Shown here: positions 32,669-42,700 of the stretch, piece after piece
How the letters are laid out: each line of letters starts with the position of its first letter
Numbering within the stretch: the stretch's first letter is position 1
NCBI GenBank assembly: GCA_013268835.1
Contig: JABFSX010000009.1
Location: 62,001-126,000, forward strand
Reading direction: 5' to 3'
DNA: 64,000 nt
Source of the DNA: Candidatus Altimarinota bacterium
GTDB lineage: Bacteria > Patescibacteriota > Gracilibacteria > BD1-5 > UBA2023
Program-made: the position numbers and the translations under genes
Notes under the pieces: generated by a model
The model's database searches: none
Seen by the model: only the letters and a program-made list of their open reading frames with translations
Told to the model about the DNA's origin: nothing

Positions 32669-33550
32669 TTAGTCACCATATCAACCACCATTTGATGATC
32701 CGCCACCTCAACCAAAGTCAGAACTTGAAGAGGAATCTGATGAAGACCAATCAGAAGATGAACTATTTCAATTTCAATAATAATTTACCTCAGTATTTCG
32801 AGATTGTATTTGTGTATTCCATACTATGCAAGTAGAAGAAATATTGAATTGACAACGAATTGATTGAAATCCAAAGTAGATAAAAAATGATCATAATCAA
32901 AATATGATGATGCTCGCAATCATTCTTGTTCACCTCGCCTCATTCATATTGTTTTTTAAAAAATATAAACCTCAATAGAAACTTCATAAACCAAGTATGA
33001 ATGAAAATATTCAAAAAACAATATTTGATATAGCTCACCCTAAGGATAAAGTTAAACCTAAAATTATTACTCAAATCATCAATATGATACCTTGCATTTT
33101 ATTTTTACTTACATTTTTGCTGATTTTATTAAAAGATTCTGAATTATTTATGATTTCTCCCCAATTTTGAATCATTTTCTCATATTTTCCTTCATTCAGA
33201 AGGGGTCGAAGCTGATTTTCTATGATTTCTCGACATATCATCTCGGTATATTTGAGTTCGAGTCATTTTCCGACAATGATTCTGAGTTTTTTCTCCTCAG
33301 TTGCTACAATTAGAAGGATTCCATTATTGAGATTTTTCTGGCCGATTCCATTTTCATTAAAAATCTTGAGTCAGATATCAAGGAGTTCATTTCATTCTCG
33401 ATGGGAAATAAAAACAGTTACTACTTGTTCTGTAGTTGTGTTCTCATGATCTATGAATATCTGACTCATGGCTTCTATCTGTTCCACAGTGAAAATATCA
33501 GAAAAATCGTTGATATATTTTGTAAGTTTTGGAAGATTGAGAGGATTCAT
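32669..33550 (-). CDS. TPM-domain (YgcG-like) membrane protein
   Basis: A 293-residue frame with more than a dozen TGA codons. The N-terminal part has the TPM (TLP18.3/Psb32/MOLO-1) layout: Q-V-V-T-V-F-I near residue 42, N-N-G-I-L-L-I-V-A-T-E-E-K-K-L-R-I-I-V-G-K-G-L-E near residue 76, and a helix ending R-P-L-L-N-E-G-K-Y. Three to four spans follow, then a Ser/Gly-rich tail (S-S-S-S-D-F-G-G-G-G-G-S-S-N-G-G-G). No signal peptide precedes the domain, so orientation is the reverse of classic YgcG. First gene of the TPM-149aa-telA operon. Confidence 0.85.
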
Positions 33551-33588
33551 AGATATTGGTTATAAAACCTAATATAACGTAGTTATAA

Positions 33589-33620
33589 TAAAAAAGCAAA
33601 AATATGTTTTTCGCTTTTTT
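33589..33620 (-). terminator. terminator after the histidine kinase gene
   Basis: AAAAAGCAAAAA and its near-complement (one bulged C) form a stem with a TATG loop and flanking T run, 13 bp after the kinase stop codon on the minus strand. Confidence 0.7.
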
Positions 33621-33632
33621 ATTTGATATTTC

Positions 33633-34838
33633 TTAAAACCCTATTTTTACTATGAATTTCCTTTCTTTTGTTTCGATATTCATCTTCCATCCAGATATTT
33701 CTACTATTTTCTCTACAAGAGCAAGTCAGAGTCAATACCCGGTGGAGCTTCGTGATATATCTCATTGATAGAAAACTTTTGTGAGGTTTTTTTGTTCGAT
33801 TTCACTAAAATCATGATCAATAGTATTTGATATAGTTATGGTATTTTTTGCGAGTTCTATCTTGATTTCTCATTCTGATTTATACTTGATAGCATTCTCT
33901 ATGAGATTGCAGAGAATACGATTATAGAGCTCTTCATTGGCCTGTTTGTAAATGTGTTTTTTCTCATGAGTATATTGTATTGGAGTCTCATTTTTATATT
34001 TTTCTATTATTTCTTCAGTTTTTTTTGTTATATTGAGTTCTTCTTTTTCATTTGCTTCTCCTGGTTTAGCAAGGAAAAGAAGACTCTCGATAATCCGTTC
34101 CATTCCACTGATTTCCTCATCGGTAGAATTGATAAATCTTGGTTCTGGCTTGATCCTGAGGAGCTCAAGATTCGATCGCATAACTGATAGAGGAGTACGA
34201 AGCTCATGAGCTACATTGTGGCTATAGGCTTCGAGTTCACGAGATTGCTCTCGAATTGGTTCAATAGTAATCCGAGCAAGATATCTTGCGAGGAGATAGA
34301 TAACAATAAGCCCAATGAGAGATCAAAAGAGCGCAATAACAATGAGAGTAAAGTGAAAAGATCTCAGTGATGTGAGGTCTCGAAAAAAGAATACTACGGT
34401 TTCATCAATATTTTTTCGTGTAATGAGATAGGCGTGTTCATTGATTTCGAGTGTACTATTTTCTCGTTCTTGAATTGAAAAAAGTTGCTCAGTAATTTTG
34501 CTATCAATGATGAAAAAATCATTTTTTATAACATTTCTTGCAGTATCAAAAACAATAATATCTCTTGGTCATCGGTGTTTTTCATCATTTTTAGGTCATC
34601 GAAATAATGGTATATTTTCATTTTTTATGACTTCCCGTATTCCAGGATTCATATCGATCATGTTGCTCTCAGTTCGGAGTTCTCTATTCATCTCACGATA
34701 TTCGTAGATATAACTCGTTCCTATTATGGATACGAGTATGCTTATAAAAATAAGAAAAGAGGCAATGCTGATCTTGAATGCCAATTTCTTTTCATCGTCT
34801 TGAATATAACGATCTATGAGATGAGATATCATGTTCAT
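33633..34838 (-). CDS. sensor histidine kinase
   Basis: The 401-residue frame overlaps the response regulator gene by 25 bases. Two spans (about residues 20-42 and 160-185) enclose a sensor domain of about 115 residues. The H box S-H-N-V-A-H-E-L-R-T-P-L has the phospho-acceptor His at residue 211; the N box reads R-I-L-C-N-L-I-E-N-A-I-K-Y and the G2 box G-Y-G-L-G-L-A-L-V-E, whose first two glycines after Tyr and Leu are both TGA. A canonical D-x-G-x-G (G1) box is not apparent where expected. Partner of the regulator at 34814-35473; likely senses envelope state. Confidence 0.9.
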
Positions 34839-35473
34839 TTGAGGGTAGTGATTATAGATTTTCAGAGTTTTTTTCGAATAGTAGAGATATGTGCCTCCAG
34901 TGTTACAGAGTCCATAGCGAGTTCTGCTTCTCGCATTCACCATACTGCCTCCAGTATTTCCATTTTACTCTTTGGGTAGCCGAGATTGCGAGCAAGATAT
35001 TCGATGATTCCATATTCTTTATGAGAGAGGTCTATTATTATTTCTCATTTTTTGAATATTTTTCGTCCGATATCGATTGAATATTCTCAGAATGAAATGA
35101 TATTTTCTATAGATTTTTCTCGTCTTCTACTCAGTGCGATAACTCGAGCTTCGAGTTCTTTCATCTCAAATGGTTTCACTACGTAGTCGTCAGCTCCGAG
35201 ATCAAACATAGTTATCTTATCATCGAGAAGGGAATTCGAAGTGAGTACGATTACTGGAGTTTGGTTGCCTGATTTGCGTATTCGATCAATAAAGGTCTTA
35301 CCATCCATAATTGGCATATTCATATCAAGAATGATGATATCATAATGTGCGTGAAGCATTTTAAGTGCTTCTTCTCCATGAATAGCTCCTTCTGCTATAT
35401 ATCACTTGATAGAGAAGAATTCTATGAGATTATTTCTGATTTTTGGATGATCTTCGATGATAAGGAGTTTCAT
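34814..35473 (-). CDS. OmpR-family response regulator
   Basis: A 219-residue regulator. The receiver domain has the acidic pair E7-D8, phospho-acceptor D50 (I-I-L-D-M-N-M-P) and Lys in D-Y-V-V-K-P-F. The C-terminal winged helix carries L-S-H-K-E-Y-G-I-I-E-Y-L-A-R-N and ends T-L-K-G-T-G-Y-L-I-S, where both glycines are TGA; with the standard code the end of this domain is lost. It precedes and overlaps the histidine kinase gene. The upstream direct-repeat motif suggests it regulates its own operon. Confidence 0.93.
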
Positions 35474-35521
35474 GGTATTTTTTTTTGATTATTTTATAGA
35501 GAGTTTTATATATTGCAATTG

Positions 35522-35553
35522 ATTATAAGTATCAACTTTAAATTCTCTTAAAG
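35522..35553 (-). promoter_or_regulatory. response-regulator boxes and -10 of the two-component operon
   Basis: Read on the minus strand: CTTTAAG (35553-35547), then TTTAAAG (35542-35536) starting 11 bp later, then TATAAT (35527-35522). The same arrangement occurs at 36554-36586 and 37413-37445. Direct repeats with 11-bp period placed at the -35 region are typical OmpR/PhoB-family sites, so autoregulation is likely. Confidence 0.7.
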
Positions 35554-35562
35554 AACACATAG

Positions 35563-35589
35563 AAAAACCCTCAGTATTTGAGGGTTTTT
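35563..35589 (-). terminator. terminator after the CpxP/Spy-like gene
   Basis: Perfect stem AAAAACCCTCA with its complement, five-base loop and T run, 33 bp downstream of the stop at 35622. Confidence 0.8.
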
Positions 35590-35621
35590 CTTACTTTGTC
35601 TTCTTTTTCTAATAGATACGA

Positions 35622-36299
35622 TTAGTTATTTGTAGTTATAGTGGAATTATTCATCATTCCTCTTTGTCCACCGTTTTTTCCTCCATGTCGTCCTTTTCCT
35701 TCCATTCCTTGAGGCCTATTCGCTTCAAGTGTATCAAGTTTTGTCTTTGCTTCAGGGTATTGAGCGAGAATAGTATCGATTTTTGCTTTTTCTTCAGTTC
35801 TGAGAGTATCTTGTTTTGTCTTATATTCATCACGAATAGCCTTGAGTTCTGTCTGGGTAGTAGCCGGAAGAGTTGCTATAATAGCTTCAAATTCTCCATT
35901 TCCACGACCCATTTTTCCTCCCATTTGTGGCATAGCCGTTTTGAGTTCAGGATATTTTACTATAAGTGCGTCCATCTCAGTTCTAAACGCTGTATGTTGA
36001 GCATTCATTGTAGTTTTATCTACAGTAGTTCCAGAACTTGATCGAAGTGTATCCATCTCAGTTTTATGTTTTGCCATAACTGCCTGAAGTGCTGCAAGAG
36101 CTTCTGCTGATACCTTTCCAGAAAGAGTTGCAGTGATATCTGCTGGGTTCTCTCGGTTCATACGAGATCCCATATTCCATCCAGATGTTACGTCATTGCC
36201 GCTATTGCTTGTTGATACGGCTGCGTACATACCAGTTCCAACAAGTGCTGTTCCAGCTATTATGATAGTTGCAAGTCCTGCGATAAGAGTTTTTGTCAT
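35622..36299 (-). CDS. secreted Spy/CpxP-like helical protein (225 aa)
   Basis: The start M-T-K-T-L-I-A-G-L at 36299 gives a clean signal peptide ending near residue 28; an upstream in-frame ATG would spoil it. The mature protein is helical with repeated motifs of the type Ala/Leu-x-x-x-x-Tyr-Pro-Glu-x-K-T (V-K-Y-P-E-L-K-T and A-Q-Y-P-E-A-K-T) and a Gly/Arg/Met-rich tail. Size, periplasmic location and many charged helices recall CpxP/Spy chaperones. No TGA codon is used. It lies directly upstream of the two-component operon and carries the same promoter boxes. Confidence 0.65.
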   Translation of the reverse strand: MTKTLIAGLATIIIAGTALVGTGMYAAVSTSNSGNDVTSGWNMGSRMNRENPADITATLSGKVSAEALAALQAVMAKHKTEMDTLRSSSGTTVDKTTMNAQHTAFRTEMDALIVKYPELKTAMPQMGGKMGRGNGEFEAIIATLPATTQTELKAIRDEYKTKQDTLRTEEKAKIDTILAQYPEAKTKLDTLEANRPQGMEGKGRHGGKNGGQRGMMNNSTITTNN

Positions 36300-36553
36300 A
36301 ATTTGTATATATAAATAGTAAAAATAAGCTGGAATAATATCTATTTTTTCGTTTTTCTTCTTGTAAAATTGGAGCGTTCTTGAATATAATTGAATGTGAG
36401 TTGATATAGCGCCCAAAAACTATAGAAAGTGCGAGAAAACAAATTGTTGTACAATTTTTTGATGAATCCTGGAAGACATGAGACATAATATATATTATTT
36501 TTTGCTACATGGTTTATATACCGAGGATTTGCTCTCCGAAGAGTACGAGAGAC

Positions 36554-36586
36554 AGTATATCAAAAGTGGTTTAAGAGGACTTGAAG
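36554..36586 (-). promoter_or_regulatory. response-regulator boxes and -10 before the Spy/CpxP-like gene
   Basis: Minus strand: CTTCAAG (36586-36580), CTTAAAC (36575-36569) 11 bp later, then TATACT (36559-36554). The start of transcription would be near 36548, leaving a leader of about 250 bases before the ATG at 36299; the leader holds no convincing gene. Confidence 0.7.
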
Positions 36587-36623
36587 AAGAGTGATTCATT
36601 TTAAGCGGGCCTTCCAGATAAGG

Positions 36624-36649
36624 AAAACTCCCTGAAATCAGGGAGTTTT
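36624..36649 (-). terminator. terminator after the repeat-containing secreted protein gene
   Basis: Perfect stem AAAACTCCCTGA with its complement and a two-base loop, T runs on both sides, just after the stop at 36668. Confidence 0.8.
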
Positions 36650-36667
36650 TTCATTATAAAAGCTCTA

Positions 36668-37285
36668 TTAGTATTCGATCCCATTGGTATCTGCGAATTT
36701 TTTTTCGAGGCGATTGAGTGATTCATTTGCTGCAATTTTTTTCTGGATTTTTGTTTTTTTCTGTTCGAGTAATTTTGCTTGTTGTTTTGCAATTCGTTCT
36801 TTTCTGCTTTCATTATTTGAAGTTACTGCCGTAGTATTAGTGGTATTTGAGATATTATTTTGTTTTTTTTGATTCAATTTTCATGATCCTGATTCGGTCG
36901 GTCGAGTTATTCATTTACTTGTAAAAAATACTTCCCGTTCTGCGGCCGTCATATTTTGGAGTGCTGTTTTTTCAGTATCCGTAAGTGTCAATCATTCAGG
37001 ATTTTTTTGATTATTACTTCCTGATCAATTTCGATTATTTCGAATATTATTACTTCCTGTATTGTTTTTCGGAGAGATAATTCATCTGCTTGTTAGGTAT
37101 TCGTTTCGTGCTGATCCAGTGAGTGATTCTAGAGTGGTGATATCACTTTCTGAAAGAATGCTAAATTCTGGTGGAAGTGGATGAATATTGCTTGTTGTGG
37201 TATTATCAGATGCAAAACTCGAGCTGGCACCTGTTATCGATATGATGGCGATACTCAGAGAACCAAGATAGATATATTTTTTCAT
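36668..37285 (-). CDS. secreted protein with two Leu-Thr-rich repeats (205 aa)
   Basis: A signal peptide of about 26 residues (ending S-S-F-A-S) is followed by two similar units, S-D-I-T-T-L-E-S-L-T-G-S-A-R-N-E-Y-L-T-S-R-G-I near residue 47 and T-D-T-E-K-T-A-L-Q-N-M-T-A-A-E-R-E-V-F-F near residue 103, joined by an Asn/Gly-rich linker, then a Lys/Gln-rich helical tail. Glycines closing both units are TGA. The repeated L-T-x-x-E pattern recalls LTxxQ motifs of Spy/CpxP. It has the same promoter boxes as the two-component operon, so it is a probable regulon member. Confidence 0.65.
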
Positions 37286-37412
37286 AGATATTAAAAGTAA
37301 TTAGAAAATAAAAGATACTAATTATTATGAAATAATGATACTCGGGAAGATATGAATAAATATTGCTTATTCCTTCCGTCAATGATCAATTATCTTCAAT
37401 AATACGTGAGAT

Positions 37413-37445
37413 AGTATATCGGAAGTTCTTTAAGGAGACTTGAAG
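37413..37445 (-). promoter_or_regulatory. response-regulator boxes and -10 before the secreted repeat protein
   Basis: Minus strand: CTTCAAG (37445-37439), CTTAAAG (37434-37428) 11 bp later, TATACT (37418-37413). Spacing between boxes and -10 is identical to the site at 36554. The leader to the ATG at 37285 would be about 120 bases. Confidence 0.7.
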
Positions 37446-37452
37446 AACTCAT

Positions 37453-37479
37453 AAAAAAACTCACCTTGTGAGTGAGTTT
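37453..37479 (-). terminator. terminator after the 101-aa gene
   Basis: ACTCAC-AAG-GTGAGT followed by a T7 tract on the minus strand, a few bases after the stop codon at 37483. Confidence 0.75.
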
Positions 37480-37482
37480 GGA

Positions 37483-37788
37483 TTATTTTCGATGTTTCCA
37501 CCAGGTGTAGAGCTTGCCATAGTGGATATGGAGACGGAGCCAATAGATCAATCGAAAGGTCATATTGCGTGTCTTTGCAAAACCATAAAAAAGTATCATT
37601 CCAACAAGAATAAATACAAATCAGAAGGGGATTGGAGTAAATATCCCAATAATTCAAATGACTATACAGAGTATGCCAATAATATATCGAATTGGGGTAG
37701 GAAGATCCAGAATTTGCTCTAGCCATGAGTGCTGTTTTGCTACATGGAATACTTTTTTTGTTCTTTCGATGAGGAGCCTTTTTGTCAT
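37483..37788 (-). CDS. small membrane protein (101 aa)
   Basis: The frame runs from ATG 37788-37786 to TAA 37485-37483 with two TGA codons inside its hydrophobic core. A basic N-terminus is followed by two spans (about residues 34-72) and a Trp/His/Lys-rich tail (L-H-I-H-Y-G-K-L-Y-T-W-W-K-H-R-K). The arrangement resembles PGPGW-type transmembrane proteins (I-G-I-I-G-I-F-T-P-I-P-F-G-F), but the call is uncertain. It sits between deaD and the secreted repeat protein gene and has its own terminator. Confidence 0.65.
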
Positions 37789-37794
37789 AAAAAA

Positions 37795-37818
37795 TGGGAA
37801 TTCAATATTGAATTCCCA
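37795..37818 (-). terminator. terminator after deaD
   Basis: An 11-bp perfect inverted repeat (TGGGAATTCAA / TTGAATTCCCA) with TTTTTT following on the minus strand, 33 bp after the deaD stop. Confidence 0.8.
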
Positions 37819-37850
37819 AATTATAGACAAGAGTGTTATTTTTTCAAATA

Positions 37851-39398
37851 TTATTCACCTCTCTGTGAGTGTGCATGGTGAGATGCATCTCCACGAGATG
37901 GAGCTGGACGAGGTTCTCGATATCCACCAGCATTGTCATCACGACGAGGGAAGGAGTGTCCTCCAGTTCCTCCGCCCTGACTTCCACGATATCCTGATCC
38001 TCCACCCTGTCCTCCTCGGTATCCACCTCCGTTGTCATCACGACGAGGAGCAGAATATCCTCCACCTGAAGAAGAACCACCTCGGTATCCTCCACGATCT
38101 TCGCCACCTTCACGAGAGCGTCCATCATATCATCCAGAACTTCGTGGTCCACTAGAGCTTCCTCCACGATATCCTCCACCACTACCTCCTGAAGAAGAAC
38201 CACCTCGGTATCCACCTCCATTTCCACGATATCCTCCACCTCCACCGCCAGTACGAGGGGCTCGAGTCTCACGAACTCGTGGAATTACTACACCTTCTGC
38301 ATCAACTTCGTTGATCTCGATACGGTGCATACGCTCAATACGTTGGAGTTGACGAGTCTCTTCACTTGATACGAACATGATAGCATGTCCATCAGCACCA
38401 GCACGACCTGTACGACCAATACGGTGGATGTACGCCTCTGGATCGTGAGGAACGTGGTAGTTCACTACGAGTCCGATATTGTTGAGATTGAGACCACGTG
38501 AAGCAACATCAGTTCCAATAAAAATCCGAACCTTACCAGCCTTGAATGCCTCGATAGCACGAACTCGATCTCGTTGGAACATATCTCCATTGATATATGC
38601 TGCTGAGAATCCATCACGATGAAGGTATCTCTCGAGCTCTTCTGTTTCGTGTTTACGAGCCGTGAATATGATCACCTTATGATCAGGGAATCGCTCAAGG
38701 GTCTTCTTAAGAAGAGGATACTTGTCACGAGTTCCAACACGCATAAATACGTGATCGATAGTATCAACGGTTGGAGTTTTTGAGAGAATAAGTGACTCAT
38801 ATCCTCCCTTCATATTATCATCGATAAGATTGGTAATCTCACGAGTATAGGTTGCTGAGAATGTCATCACTTGTTCAAGTGCAGTAAGTTGTTCCCAGAT
38901 ATCCACAACAGCACGAGAGAATCCCATATCCATCATCTGATCTACCTCATCGATAATAAGCATAGATATAGCAGAGAGGTCGATAGCACGACGCTCGATC
39001 ATATCAGCAAGACGTCCTGGAGTAGCTACGATCACTTGTGGTCCATCACGAAGTTGTTCGATCTGACGACGGATAGGAAATCCACCGAATACAGCGAGAG
39101 ATCCCATTCGCATATCACGAGAGAGGTTCATTACTTCTTCACGAGTTTGCATAGCAAGCTCACGAGTTGGTTCGAGGATGAGAACTTGGGGTTTACGAAG
39201 GCGAGGGTCGATACGATTAAGTGCAGGAATCACGAATGCAGCAGTCTTACCAGAACCAGTATTAGACTGAACGATGATATTCTTACCATCAAGGGCAACT
39301 GGGATCACAGCAGCTTGTACCTCAGTTGGCTCAGTATATCCGAGCTTGGCTACAGCGGTTACGATCTCTGCACGGAGTGCAAGGTCTGAAAAATTCAT
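37851..39398 (-). CDS. deaD: DEAD-box RNA helicase with RGG tail
   Basis: The 515-residue helicase shows Q motif (E-P-T-E-V-Q), Walker A S-N-T-G-S-G-K-T near residue 45, P-T-R-E-L-A, T-P-G-R, motif II D-E-V-D (instead of D-E-A-D) near residue 150, S-A-T and H-R-I-G-R-T-G-R near residue 325. The last about 125 residues are a Gly/Arg/Ser tail of G-G-Y-R-G-type repeats that binds RNA. Among about 80 glycines only one is TGA (residue 423), the point where the standard code would cut off the tail. Likely acts in ribosome assembly or cold adaptation. Preceded by a long leader. Confidence 0.93.
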
Positions 39399-39407
39399 AG
39401 AAAAAAT

Positions 39408-39434
39408 AGGTTATCCCTCGGGTATAAAAAACCT
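39408..39434 (-). promoter_or_regulatory. hairpin before the deaD start codon
   Basis: AGGTT...AACCT encloses TATCCC-TCG-GGTATA, forming an interrupted stem that ends about ten bases before the deaD ATG. Such a fold could control ribosome access, for example with temperature. Confidence 0.45.
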
Positions 39435-39733
39435 GAGAGAAGAAAAATAAAGTACAATATCCGAATATCGGAAATACATAGGAACTATGAGACTCATATA
39501 GAAACTGTGTGTATCAATGCAGATAGTATAAAAACTATGAGAGAAAAACAGTCATGAGATACGAATACTTGAGTAATTCTGTATTTTCTTTTGTAATAGT
39601 AGGATAATATTTACAAGGGGAAAGGATCTCCAATACGTAATGATGGAAAACAGAGAGTAAATAGCTCCAGATATGGGGAGAAGCGATCTATATAGAGTAT
39701 ATATGCTCCTCGGGAAAAAGAAATTGTGTCAGA

Positions 39734-39761
39734 AGTATAGAGGAAAGGAGAAGAAAGTCAA
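39734..39761 (-). promoter_or_regulatory. promoter of deaD
   Basis: Minus strand: TTGACT (39761-39756), 16 bp, TATACT (39739-39734). It lies just after the dnaE stop and points to deaD. Confidence 0.55.
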
Positions 39762-39783
39762 AAAGAAAAATGTATAGATTTTT

Positions 39784-42700
39784 TTATACATTCTTCATCT
39801 TCACCCATTCTTTAAGCGGTTCTATATCCTCGATAGAAAACTTCGTATTTTTCTCGATACCACTCACTCGGATCCATATAGGGATGAGTCCAATTGGAAG
39901 ACTACCAAGATAGTCCTTGAGATCGAGAAGATCATCTTTGGTCCAATATGGAGGAATATCGATATAGTAGTTCTGAGTATTTGATGGAATTGGATTCTCA
40001 ATGAAAGTATCCTCTGGTGTAGATGATTCGTCATTTCTTCCTTTTACTTTTGGATCTTTTACTCCTGCAAAGTCACGGAATTGTGATATCGAGAAGGATT
40101 TGATAGCATCTTTATTTGCTGCTTTTTTACCAAATCCAGCTCCTGGGGAGACAGATATCTCATCTCGCTCTGTATCGAATCGGACTCGTCATTCTACGAT
40201 AATTACACGATCTTCTTCTACTTTACTTACATAGGTTTCATAGTCACGGGAGAAGAGTACCAGTCGAAAATCAAATCCAGCACTTTCGACCGTTGCCATG
40301 AGCATCATACCACCAGTCTTGGTCTGGATTTTTCGTAAACCGGTTACAATACCGATGACGGTTGCATTAATAACCACATCAGGTTCTTTCTCATCGGGAG
40401 TGATATCAATATCTATCTCTGGTGGAGGAAGAGGGGAGTCTATATCAAGGATTTCAGGAGATACATCCCCATTTTCAATCTCTTTTTGATCGATTTTATT
40501 TGGTGTTGTATTGGTTTCTGTATTTTGAGGAGATCATTCCACTCATTCTTCATTCATATCTCCTTCTGAGATCGCTTCTGGTGCTTTTTCTTTTCTTTTT
40601 TCGAGCCATTCATAGATAGCTCCAATATTTTTGGATTTTGATCTGATGAAATCATAGGTTCCGTCAAGAGGATTACCTGATACAGGATATCCGATCATTG
40701 CTTTTTCTCATTTCATTCGAGCTTCGAATGTCATGGGTTCTATTTTTTTCTGAGTAACTGGATCGATGGTAGCGAGCTCAAAATGAACTCCAGCATGTGT
40801 ATCAGCACCGAGTCAATCAAAGAGTCCCATCTGGGATGTTTCTCGTTTTGACTCGATTTCTTTGAGATAGGCAGTCATCTTGAGTATGCTGGCGAGGAGA
40901 TTGCTCCGTTCACCGAAGTCGTCAAGGGCTCACGAGTAGATGAGGGATTCAAGAGATTTTTTGTTGATAACTTCTCCTCCTGTTCGCTCGATAATATCAT
41001 CAATACTGGTGAATTTCTCATTTTTTAAAGCATTGCGAATTGTTGCAATAGGTCATTCTCCAAGACCCTTGATAGCCTTGAGACCGAAACGAATTGTTGT
41101 ATTATCTACATATGTAAAGTGCTGACGAGATTGGTTGATATCTGGAGGAAGGATTTTGACTCATTTGATTTTTGCTTCATTGATCTCCATCTTGATACGA
41201 TCCATATCTTCTTCATCCGATACCATCAGTGCCACCATGAACTCTGTTGGATAGTAGGTCTTCATATATGCAGTCTGGTAGGCGATCATTGAATAACACG
41301 CCGCATGAGACTTGTTGAATCCATAACCAGCAAATGGCTCGATAATCTCATCAAAGATATAGATGGCAAGATCTTCTTTGTGTCATTGTGTGTGGGCCGC
41401 TTGGATAAATTTGTCCCGTTGTTCCATCAGGAGATCGTATTTCTTTTTACCGATAGCACGACGGAGTATATCCGCTTCACCAAGAGAAAAACCCGCAAAT
41501 GCTTGCACGAGTTGCATAATCTGTTCTTGATATACCGCAATTCCGTAGGTTGGTTTCAGGATGGCCTCGAGTGATGGATGTGGATATTCGACGACTTTGC
41601 GACCAAACTTGCGATCGATAAATTCTGGGATATAGGCAAGTGGACCTGGACGATAGAGCGATACCATCGCAATAAGATCTTCGAAACTCGATGGCTTGAG
41701 TTCCTTCAGGTATCGACGCATTCCATCAGATTCAAACTGGAATACTCCCGTCATATCTCCTTCACCGAAGAGGGCAAGTACCTTGGGATCTTCAAAATCA
41801 ATCTTAAGGAGGTCAACTTTGATTTTATGTTCTTCTTCAACAATTCGGATAGCTCGATCGAGAATCGCAAGATTACGAAGGCCAAGAAAGTCCATTTTGA
41901 GGAGTCCAAGTGCCTCGAGTGGATGGGCAGAGAATTGTGTTACGGTAGTACTAGGATCTTTTGGAGGTGGTTGGAGTGGACAGAAGTTGGTCATCGGTTC
42001 TGGGGCAATGATAACTGCACAGGCATGAACTCCAAGTTGACGAACCGTTCCTTCGAGTCTTATGGCAGCCTCGATAACCTTGGTATATACTCCTCCTTCA
42101 TCGTAGACTTTTTTGAATTCATTGGATTCTTCGAGGGCTTGTTTGAGGGTGATACCAGGACGAGCGGGGATGAGCTTCGCAAATACATTCATATCCTCGA
42201 ATGGAACTCCGAGAGCTCGACCAGCATCTTTTACTGCTGCACGAGCTGCAAGCGTACCAAATGTACAAACTTGGGTAACTCGATCAGCACCGTATTTTTG
42301 TCGCACATAGACGAGCACCTTGTCTCGACCCTCATCAGAGAAGTCCACATCGATATCTGGCATTGAGACACGAGCTGGATTCAGAAAACGTTCAAAAAGG
42401 AGACCATAACGAAGTGGATCGATATCGGTAATTCCAGAGAGATAGGCAAGTATAGCTCCTGCTGCTGATCCACGACCCGGTCATACAGGAACTCCATTAC
42501 TTTTTCAATAGCGGATAAAATCTGCCACAATACAGAAGTATCCATTGAATCCCATAAGTTCCACTACAGAGAGTTCGTACTCAAGTCGACGGATGATATC
42601 TTTTTTTCGATTGTCCCAAGTAGAGATCAGTTCTAGCTTTTCCGGAGAGTAGTAAGATTCCGCGAGTGTATACAATTCTTCTACCGATCTATCTGATATT

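Larger units (their letters stand above)
39399..39783 (-). other. long non-coding leader region of deaD
   Basis: These 385 bases between dnaE and deaD hold no gene of convincing length in any frame. A 28-codon frame (ATG near 39489) is possible. The promoter at 39734-39761 implies a 5' untranslated region of about 330 bases. Long leaders are known for cold-shock genes including deaD/csdA in other bacteria; here this is inference. Confidence 0.55.

Noticed and set aside
36202-36486. 94-codon minus frame overlapping the signal peptide of the Spy/CpxP-like gene
   Set aside because: It overlaps a well supported gene in another frame and has no recognisable composition; the region is the leader of the regulated transcript.
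37851-38350. Long frames on both strands opposite the deaD tail
   Set aside because: They are products of the Gly/Arg-rich repeat coding (GGA, CGT, CCT) and show low-complexity Val/Glu/Asp or Pro/Ser composition; the DEAD-box frame is continuous with the helicase.
41578-42366. 262-codon plus-strand frame
   Set aside because: Antisense to the catalytic core of dnaE, whose motifs are clear; Trp/Ser-rich composition is that of a shadow frame.
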